DNA of 18,872 bases from positions 17,117 to 35,988 of the forward strand of contig DCTT01000023.1 of assembly GCA_002329295.1 (NCBI GenBank). Reading direction: 5' to 3'. The notes beneath the pieces were generated by a model. That model was given only the letters and a program-made list of their open reading frames with translations, was not told the origin of the DNA and did not search any database. A program made the position numbers and the translations under genes. Source of the stretch: Eubacteriaceae bacterium UBA1433. GTDB lineage: Bacteria; Bacillota; Clostridia; Eubacteriales; UBA1433. Each line of letters starts with the position of its first letter. Position 1 is the first letter of the stretch. This document shows, piece after piece, positions 13,184 to 18,872 of this stretch.

Positions 13184-13595
13184 ATGGCGATAGGATTTAA
13201 AGTAAAGAATTATTGGTATCCGGTGGGAACAGGAAGTTTTTTAAAGTCGTTTTTTTCTACGACTGCTTATCATTTGGAAAAAGGCAAATGGGGCAGCAGA
13301 TTTCCCTGTTGTGATGGGGCAGCTATATGACGGCGAATTGCAAAAGGAATTTATTGATCAGGCAATAGAAGAAGTAAAGTTGATTCAGGAAGAATTAAAG
13401 CAATTCGCGCCCAGTCAAGTGATTTGGAATATTGAAAATCTGAGTCAACGACCGCCATGGGGGGATGATATCAGCGAAGACATTACGGATTTATCTAATT
13501 ATTATGTAACCTATGAGGGCGAAGATATGATTGGTGTGTTGCTTGCGGCATTGGATCATGCAAAGGAATTGAAGCAAAATCTATATATCGGATAG
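13184..13595 (+). pseudogene. Imm70-family immunity gene with +1 frameshift
   Basis: The ATG at 13184 follows AAGGA. The first frame encodes MAIGFKVKNYWYPVGTGSF, continues through LKSFFSTTAYHLEKGKWGSRFP, then goes out of frame and stops at 13330. The rest of the protein (VVMGQLYDGELQ to NLYIG) is in the next frame from 13308 to 13595. Removing one T at 13307 after CCC restores one continuous 136-residue protein. Its VGTGSF, SFFST, WGSRFP, PPWGDDIS and LSNYYVTYEG motifs match my memory of Imm70 closely. Either the gene is dead, or a +1 slip occurs at CCC-T, or the base is an assembly error. No cognate toxin is present in the window. Confidence 0.8.
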
Positions 13596-13619
13596 TATTA
13601 TGTAATATTGTCTTTTTTC

Positions 13620-13645
13620 AAAAGCACCCGAAAGGGTGTTTTTTT
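13620..13645 (+). terminator. Cassette terminator 5
   Basis: AAAAGCACCC, loop GAAA, GGGTGT and a T-tract. It is the last copy of the shared hairpin and marks the right end of the cassette array; the virion assembly genes begin about 110 bp downstream. Confidence 0.85.
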
Positions 13646-13754
13646 ATGCCAAAAATCGTCTTTGGGCAACAGACGTTAAACAGGCTTTGTTTTATTGATA
13701 CGGCTGATAAACGGAGGACACCGAACCTCGCCGAAAAACGAAAGGAAAAGAAAC

Positions 13755-14504
13755 ATGGAACAACAAAATGCAGCTGCAAATGGCGGGCAGGTCGCTGCGC
13801 CCGAAACAGGGGACAACATGGAAAAGGACGCATCGCTGCAAGAGGCGGCAGCAGCTCAGCAGGGCATGGAAGAGATGCCTTTTGAGCAGGCGCACAGACA
13901 AGAGGAAGACAGCGAGCGCACGACCAAGGCGTTTTCGCAACGGCTCAAGAGGGAAAAAGAAAAATATGACAAAGAATACGAGCCCTACAGGGAGCTGTTT
14001 GAAGAAATGCGCGCTATGGGAGTCAGTGCGCAAAGTCCCAGGGAATTGCTGGAACTTTTGCGTGCGCAAAACGGACAACATCAATGGATAGAGCAGCAAA
14101 GGGAGGCGGAAAACGCCCGACAAATGCTCAGAGAAGCCATTGAGACAGACCCGTCTTATCTTGCGGCAAAAGAAATGGCGTACGAAAAGATGTATGCCGA
14201 TGATCTGGCGGCAATCAAGGAGGTATTTCCCGAGGTGACGGCAAGCCATGTGAGCCAACTCGGAGAAGTCTATCTTTCGCTGATGGGCGCCGGACTGGGC
14301 GATGTGGTGGCCGCTTATGCGGCTGCGCGCGCTGTCAAAGAGCGCACGACAAAATCGCCGCCTCAAAGCATGGGCAGCGTTGCAAACGCAAGGGGAGAAG
14401 AAAAGGAATATTATTCTCCCGCCGATGTGGATCGGCTGCCCAAAGAGGCCTATAACAATCCGGGCATTATGGCCAAAATCAAAAAATCAATGACGAAATG
14501 GTAA
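13755..14504 (+). CDS. Phage scaffolding protein
   Basis: It encodes 249 residues. The ATG at 13755 (AAAGGAAA upstream) is preferred to an upstream in-frame ATG at 13695 that lacks a ribosome site. The N-terminal 60 residues are Gln/Glu/Ala-rich and probably disordered. A long charged helical region follows (AFSQRLKREKEKYDKEYEPYRELFEEM). The C-terminus ends in a short basic helix, NPGIMAKIKKSMTKW, like the coat-binding tail of P22-type scaffolds. It directly precedes the coat gene, the usual order. It would template procapsid assembly and be released or degraded afterwards. Confidence 0.78.
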   Translation: MEQQNAAANGGQVAAPETGDNMEKDASLQEAAAAQQGMEEMPFEQAHRQEEDSERTTKAFSQRLKREKEKYDKEYEPYRELFEEMRAMGVSAQSPRELLELLRAQNGQHQWIEQQREAENARQMLREAIETDPSYLAAKEMAYEKMYADDLAAIKEVFPEVTASHVSQLGEVYLSLMGAGLGDVVAAYAAARAVKERTTKSPPQSMGSVANARGEEKEYYSPADVDRLPKEAYNNPGIMAKIKKSMTKW

Positions 14505-14523
14505 AACAAAAAGGAGTGAAAAC

Positions 14524-15351
14524 ATGTCTTATAACAACTTTAAACAGACGTACTGGAGCAAGTTTATCCAGACGGAAAACGAAAAGCTTTGCGTGCTTGC
14601 CACGCTTTGTGATTACAAGTTTGAAAAAGAAGCCTCTCAGGGCGAAAAAATCAAAATCTTGGGCGTTGGTCGTCCCACCATCGGTGATTTTACCGGTCAG
14701 GACATCGGTGCGCCGGAAGTGGTGGACGATGCCAGCGTGTTTTTGGAAATCGATCAAGCCAAATTTTTCAACTTTATGGTAGGCGATATCGACAAAGCGC
14801 AGGGCAAGGAAGGGCTGATGGAGGCGTTGACCAATGAAGCCTCTTGCGCGCTGGCCGAAGCCAGAGATTCTTATGTTGCAAAAGTGGCAGGCTTGGGAGC
14901 GGCGCATATGAATGCGGCGGCAGGCGAGGTGCTCGATACCCAGCAAAAGGTGAAGGGCGCTATTGATAAAGCCTTCACGGTGCTTTGGCAAAACAGCGTA
15001 CGCTTTACGGACGATGTGTGGATTGTGTTGTCCCCCTGGGCGTACAGTTTGTTCAAAAACGAACTCGTTGAGCTGAAAACCGCCAACGACACGTTGATTC
15101 GCAAAGGCGTTGTCGGGCTCTATAACAATGCTACGGTGTATATGAGCAACAATTTGTACAGCGCAAGCGGCAACGATTATATGCTGATCGGGACGAAAAA
15201 ATCCGTGGCGTTTGCGAGTCAAATCGAAAAAGTCGTGCCCTATGAGCCCCACGGTCTTTTTGCCGATGCGCTCAAAGGTCTGGATGTGTACGGTGCGAAA
15301 ATCGTGCGACCCAAAGAACTCTATTGCATTCGTGCAAGGCTCGGCTCGTAG
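14524..15351 (+). CDS. Major capsid (coat) protein, HK97-fold, P22-like
   Basis: It encodes 275 residues, starting 19 nt after the scaffold stop with AAAGGAG. Features include an N-terminal helix (NNFKQTYWSKFIQTENEKLCVLATL), a strand-rich E-loop-like region (GEKIKILGVGRPTIGDFTG), a long spine-helix region (ALTNEASCALAEARDSYVAKVAG) and a C-terminal AYSLFKNEL to YGAKIVRPKELYCIRARLGS domain. It is shorter than the P22 coat (about 430 residues), so it lacks a large inserted domain. Position between scaffold and adaptor supports the call. It ends in TAG, showing that TAG is used as stop here. Confidence 0.85.
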   Translation: MSYNNFKQTYWSKFIQTENEKLCVLATLCDYKFEKEASQGEKIKILGVGRPTIGDFTGQDIGAPEVVDDASVFLEIDQAKFFNFMVGDIDKAQGKEGLMEALTNEASCALAEARDSYVAKVAGLGAAHMNAAAGEVLDTQQKVKGAIDKAFTVLWQNSVRFTDDVWIVLSPWAYSLFKNELVELKTANDTLIRKGVVGLYNNATVYMSNNLYSASGNDYMLIGTKKSVAFASQIEKVVPYEPHGLFADALKGLDVYGAKIVRPKELYCIRARLGS

Positions 15352-15368
15352 GAAAGGAGAGAAGAGAA

Positions 15369-15707
15369 ATGGCAACAGCAAATTTGTTGAAACTGAAATT
15401 TAATGCAGCGGAAGCACTGCCTGCACAGGTGGCCTGCGACACAAGCACAGGTGCGGGTGTAGACTATGGCGCCGCAGAAGACAGACGTATTGTACTGCTT
15501 ATCGAAAATACCGCCGAAGTGAGTGAGCAAGTTACCATCGCAAAAGGCAGCGGCATTCAGGCCGTGGCCGACTACGTGTTTTCGGTACCGGCTAACAGCA
15601 AAGTGGCTTTGGTCGTGGAAAGCGGCAGGTATAAAAACTTTTCCGATGCCATGGTGCGCATCAAAGGCAGCTCCAACGTCAAGGTAACGGCGATTGCCAC
15701 GCCTTAA
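15369..15707 (+). CDS. Small head protein, probable capsid decoration
   Basis: It encodes 112 residues. The ATG at 15369 follows AAAGGAGAG; an earlier in-frame start at 15324 would overlap the coat gene and lacks a ribosome site. The protein is beta-rich with alternating hydrophobic residues (RRIVLLIENT, SKVALVVESGRY, VKVTAIATP), consistent with an Ig-like or beta-sandwich fold. Its place straight after the coat gene and before a terminator is typical of an abundant decoration or head-fibre protein. Confidence 0.55.
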   Translation: MATANLLKLKFNAAEALPAQVACDTSTGAGVDYGAAEDRRIVLLIENTAEVSEQVTIAKGSGIQAVADYVFSVPANSKVALVVESGRYKNFSDAMVRIKGSSNVKVTAIATP

Positions 15708-15715
15708 ACGGAGAA

Positions 15716-15746
15716 AGAGGGAGGTATTCCCTCCCTCTATTTTTTG
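15716..15746 (+). terminator. Terminator after the capsid genes
   Basis: The stem AGAGGGAGG (15716-15724) pairs perfectly with CCTCCCTCT (15730-15738) around loop TATTC, followed by ATTTTTTG. It would reduce transcription of the adaptor and tail genes relative to scaffold and coat, matching the copy-number needs of the virion. Confidence 0.85.
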
Positions 15747-15763
15747 AAACAAGGGGAACAAAG

Positions 15764-16381
15764 ATGAAAATAACATGGAAAAACATCAAAGAATCAGCAT
15801 ATCGGCTGATGTTTTTGGAACCCAGAGAGTATGAAAGTTATGACGAAGCCGTTATTGAAGCCGCCAATTATGCGCTGGTGATTTTGGCCGAAGAATTTCC
15901 GCTCAAGGCTGTTTACGACATCGTGCAAACCGCCGTTGACGAAGAGGGGATGAACGAATATGACTTAAGGCAGCTGAGCATGCAAGGGGATGAAGAGACG
16001 TTTTTGGGTTTTGTGGACGATGCGCCGATTCTTGCCTTGTGTGAAGGAACAGGTTGGCAGGAGGCGCACGAAGCGCAGATCTTGCTGGACAGGTATGTGT
16101 TTTTGCCGAAAACGGCAGAGGGCCTTTATCGCGTGGTGTATAAAAAAGCCCCGCAGCGCATTGACGGCAACACGGCGGAAGAACACGCCCTGGAGCTAAG
16201 CGCAGCGGCCAACAACCTAATGCCTTTGCTGATGGCGTATCGTGTTTTTAAAGACGACGATATGGCGAAGGCGGCGCAATATTATAATGAGTTTCGCGAT
16301 ATGCTCTGGGCAATCAAGCGCGCCCCGACGCTCAGAGACGATATTGCCGTCATGGCGGAGGCGGGTTATGAGAGAATATAG
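15764..16381 (+). CDS. Head-tail adaptor, P22 gp4-like
   Basis: It encodes 205 residues; the ATG follows AAGGGGAAC. The protein is largely helical, with an N-terminal helix (WKNIKESAYRLMFLEPREYESYDEAVIEAANYALVIL, split by turns) and a C-terminal helix (FKDDDMAKAAQYYNEFRDMLWAIKR). The size is close to gp4 of P22 (about 166 residues) and related podovirus adaptors, which form a ring below the portal and seal packaged DNA. The call depends mostly on order: coat, then adaptor, then gp10-like protein. Its end overlaps the next start by 14 nt, which suggests coupled translation. Confidence 0.6.
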   Translation: MKITWKNIKESAYRLMFLEPREYESYDEAVIEAANYALVILAEEFPLKAVYDIVQTAVDEEGMNEYDLRQLSMQGDEETFLGFVDDAPILALCEGTGWQEAHEAQILLDRYVFLPKTAEGLYRVVYKKAPQRIDGNTAEEHALELSAAANNLMPLLMAYRVFKDDDMAKAAQYYNEFRDMLWAIKRAPTLRDDIAVMAEAGYERI

Positions 16382-18260
16382 ACCTGCGCCGATGCCGGCG
16401 ATGTCCTCGCCGATGAAGCAGCGCCGTGTATACGGCAATCTGGCAGGGGTGGATTTTATGTCTACGCCGGCGCGGGTGCTGCCGTTTCGCAGCCCGGATG
16501 CAAAAAACGTCTATAAAAACTACTTGTCCGAGGCGGGACAAGCCATTGAAACGCGTCCGGGATTGCACCTGTTGGGCAGCATCGTGCAGGAAGGAGAACG
16601 TAAAATCTACGGCATCCATTTTTTAGAGGACAAAGCGCTCATTCATTGCGGCGCCAAGCTGTATATTCATGCTGCCTTCGGCGGAGATTTTGAGATGAGT
16701 GCGTTGGAAGAAGTGCAAAATGTGGTGATGAACGAGCAGCATTCGTCGAGTTTTTTGTATGACGGACGTCTTTATGTATTGGACGGCAACAACTATTTGG
16801 TCTATAACGGTCAAACGGTAAGCGCCGTCGTGGGCACCGTGCCTACGACCAGCACTTCAGCCGCGCCCGACGGCGGCGGCAGGGTGCCTTATCAGGGAGT
16901 AAATTATCTGTCGGACAGGCGCAAAAACACCTTTGTTGCAGACGGCGTCTCCAAGGTCTATCATCTGGACGCCACAGGTATTACAGCGATCAACAGCGTA
17001 ACCGTAGACGGGGTTGCCGAGACGAACTTTAGCTTTGATGGCGCATTGGGAACGGTCACATTTGTTACTGCGCCTACGGCGCCCCTTACGCCGGGTACGG
17101 ACAACGTCGTTATCGAATTTACGAAAACCGTGGCCGGCTATGCGGCGCATATTACGGGCTGCACGCTATGCAGGGTATTTGACAACCGCGTCTTTGTCAG
17201 CGGCAACGACGGCTACAAGGGCGTGTTGTTTCACTCGGCGTTGGATGACGTGGCATATTTTCCCGACGAAGCCTGGTACGATGACGGCAGGGACAATGTG
17301 CCGATCAAGGCTGTTGTTACTGCCAAAGAGAGCATTGTCTGCCTCAAGGCCGACAGTGCGGCAGGCAGCAAGGTCTTTAGCCACAGGGCGGCGTTGGATG
17401 ATGTATACGGCAAGGTATATCCGGTCAGCGAAAGCGCCGTTACGTTGGGCGTGCGCTCGACAGGAGTCAACTTTCGAGACGAAATCGTCTATCTTTCGCC
17501 TCAGGGGCTGCAAAGCGTGGCGGAGGGACCGGAGGGAACCCTTCTCGTACACAAGTCTACGCTGGTTGACAGAAAGTTGCTCAGTGAAGCGGCCGCGGAA
17601 GAGGCAAGGATGGAAGTGTGGAACAACTATCTGTGTATTCTTTTAAACGGCAGGCTGTATCTGGCCGACAGCCGACAGCAGGCAGGCGGCGAATATGAGT
17701 GGTATGTATGGGACAACATCGGCATGTTCAAAGAGGGCGTTTTTCATGCCGCGTCTTTGCTTGTCGCACGCAAAGAAGAATTGATTTTTGCGACGTGTGA
17801 CGGAGATATCCTGATTTTGAGCGGTACCCATGACGACAGCATCGCAGCGGGAAACAACGTCGCCAGGCTCATTGAGAGCTGGTGGATCACGCCGATGGAT
17901 ATTTTTGATACGCTGACCCATCTGAAAACAACGGCCAAACGCGGCGCAGCGGCTTTGGTCAAGCGCATTCCCAACAGCGTGCTGAAAATTGACGTGATGA
18001 CCGATAAAGAAAGCTGGCAAAATATTTATGTCGGCACCACGGAGGGTTTTTCTTTTGAGCGATTTTTGCGTTATCTCAGAGAAGAAATCGCAGGCGGTTT
18101 CTCTTTTGGCACCGGGGTGCGAGGCACCGTTTTATTTCAGGTAAAACGAAAAAAAATCAGAGAATTTTCGATGAAGTTTTATTCGGACGAAATCGACAAG
18201 CCCTTCGGGCTTTATGAGGCCGTGGTCGAATACAGCATCGGCAACTATACGAAAAAGTAG
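16368..18260 (+). CDS. Tail hub/plug protein, P22 gp10-like
   Basis: It encodes 630 residues. The ATG at 16368 is chosen because GGAGG lies 6 nt upstream and it overlaps the previous stop; an in-frame start at 16242 lies wholly inside the adaptor gene. The sequence opens with RPAPMPAMSSPMKQRRVYGNLAG, and repeated short strand motifs such as SSSFLYDGRLYVLDGNNYLVYNG and CRVFDNRVFVSGNDGYKG follow, as in beta-propeller tail proteins. The length is similar to P22 gp10 (472 residues) plus an insertion around 220-270 with ISDGV-type strands. It would close the tail channel below the adaptor. Its role is assigned by order and fold pattern. Confidence 0.62.
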   Translation: MREYRPAPMPAMSSPMKQRRVYGNLAGVDFMSTPARVLPFRSPDAKNVYKNYLSEAGQAIETRPGLHLLGSIVQEGERKIYGIHFLEDKALIHCGAKLYIHAAFGGDFEMSALEEVQNVVMNEQHSSSFLYDGRLYVLDGNNYLVYNGQTVSAVVGTVPTTSTSAAPDGGGRVPYQGVNYLSDRRKNTFVADGVSKVYHLDATGITAINSVTVDGVAETNFSFDGALGTVTFVTAPTAPLTPGTDNVVIEFTKTVAGYAAHITGCTLCRVFDNRVFVSGNDGYKGVLFHSALDDVAYFPDEAWYDDGRDNVPIKAVVTAKESIVCLKADSAAGSKVFSHRAALDDVYGKVYPVSESAVTLGVRSTGVNFRDEIVYLSPQGLQSVAEGPEGTLLVHKSTLVDRKLLSEAAAEEARMEVWNNYLCILLNGRLYLADSRQQAGGEYEWYVWDNIGMFKEGVFHAASLLVARKEELIFATCDGDILILSGTHDDSIAAGNNVARLIESWWITPMDIFDTLTHLKTTAKRGAAALVKRIPNSVLKIDVMTDKESWQNIYVGTTEGFSFERFLRYLREEIAGGFSFGTGVRGTVLFQVKRKKIREFSMKFYSDEIDKPFGLYEAVVEYSIGNYTKK

Positions 18261-18269
18261 GTGAATAAT

Positions 18270-18857
18270 ATGGCACTGACAAAGTGCAACGCAAATGTAA
18301 ACAATATTTCCGCGCTGCCGGACGAGCCCACCACGACGGCAACGGCGCTGAAAGCACTGATGGACAAAGCGGGCGTGGAAATCAAACAATATCTCAACAA
18401 CGTGCTTATCCCCGAGCAAGATGCCGTCAATATCTTGCTGTCCGATGTTGTCAAAGCGCAAATCGACACGCTGGCGGGCGTGGACACCACAAACACGATC
18501 CAAGGGCAGTTAAATGCCAAACAAAAAGTGGTCTCAGGGGTCGACGACAGCAAAATCGGCTATCTTTCGGCGGTAACAAGCGACATTCAAGGGCAGCTTA
18601 ACGGCAAACAAGATGTTGTGGCAGGGGTGGACAGTACAAAAATCGGCTATTTGAGCGAGGTAACTTCCGATATTCAAGGGCAACTCAACGCCAAGCAAGC
18701 TGTTGTGGCGGGGGTGGACAGCACGGAAATCGGCTATTTAAACGGCGTTACTTCGTCCATCCAAACACAATTGAACAGCAAGCAGGCCGCCATCCAGCAC
18801 GGCACAACATTGCCGAGTGCAGGACAGGCGGGGCGTGTGTTTATATTACATAAGTAA
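18270..18857 (+). CDS. Short tail fibre or needle protein with tandem repeats
   Basis: It encodes 195 residues. The ATG at 18270 follows AGGTGA; a GTG at 18261 is less likely. From about residue 77 it has three tandem 29-residue repeats of the type GVDSTKIGYLSEVTSDIQ plus QLNAKQ, and a partial fourth. The nucleotide period is 87 bp, for example between 18585 and 18672. These Ser/Thr/Val-rich units are familiar from phage tail-fibre shafts (phage tail repeat type) that form trimeric rods. It ends with GTTLPSAGQAGRVFILHK, a common terminal motif of fibre shaft proteins. It stands where P22 has its tail needle gene. A further gene probably starts beyond the window end, since GCAGGTGAT lies just after the stop. 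Confidence 0.68.
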   Translation: MALTKCNANVNNISALPDEPTTTATALKALMDKAGVEIKQYLNNVLIPEQDAVNILLSDVVKAQIDTLAGVDTTNTIQGQLNAKQKVVSGVDDSKIGYLSAVTSDIQGQLNGKQDVVAGVDSTKIGYLSEVTSDIQGQLNAKQAVVAGVDSTEIGYLNGVTSSIQTQLNSKQAAIQHGTTLPSAGQAGRVFILHK

Positions 18858-18872
18858 GCAGGTGATGTGAAT

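Noticed and set aside
1..18872. tRNA genes, transposase or integrase
   Set aside because: I looked for a T-loop-like GTTCGA context and for recombinase motifs and saw none that was convincing.

Overview
The window is most likely from a temperate phage or prophage of a Gram-positive (Bacillota/Firmicutes) host. Every supported gene is on the + strand. Starts are preceded by AGGAG-type ribosome sites, terminators are A-tract/T-tract hairpins, and the right-hand third has the gene order of a short-tailed, P22-like phage: scaffold, coat, small head protein, gp4-like adaptor, gp10-like tail protein, repeat-containing fibre. The host species cannot be named from this sequence.

Layout. (1) 1-2558 is almost gene-free. 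It holds one small membrane-protein gene interrupted by an in-frame TAG (469-756), then about 1.8 kb of non-coding DNA. That DNA carries three copies of a ~217-bp unit with a long conserved stem, a pair of three-stem elements with compensatory changes, a further nested hairpin, and a short iterated motif just upstream of the next gene. (2) 2559-5837 encodes a 1092-residue virion-type carrier protein with a coiled N-terminus, hydrophobic helices, an HEMVH metallopeptidase motif and a C-terminal HH-type nuclease toxin tip; its immunity gene follows. (3) 6224-13645 is a toxin/immunity cassette array. Two orphan toxin tips (a CdiA_C-like tRNase and a diverged copy of the attached tip) each begin with the same in-frame pre-toxin sequence as the carrier. 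They are accompanied by matching or orphan immunity genes: two SitI3-like, a possible YezG-like, a frameshifted Imm70, and three unassigned small genes. Blocks end in five near-identical terminators. Two genes with their own extended -10 promoters sit inside the array: an AAA_14/DUF4143 ATPase and an alpha/beta hydrolase. (4) 13755-18857 is the virion morphogenesis operon.

How it fits together. The carrier lies just before scaffold and coat, the place where many phages keep a MuF or other minor head protein, so it may be packaged in the capsid and delivered with DNA. The orphan tips share the pre-toxin sequence codon for codon, so homologous recombination could swap the active toxin while the array retains immunity to former tips. 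This is an inference from sequence layout. The repeats, frames and terminators are directly visible; expression and delivery are not.

The array is visibly more AT-rich than the carrier body and the structural genes, consistent with modular exchange.
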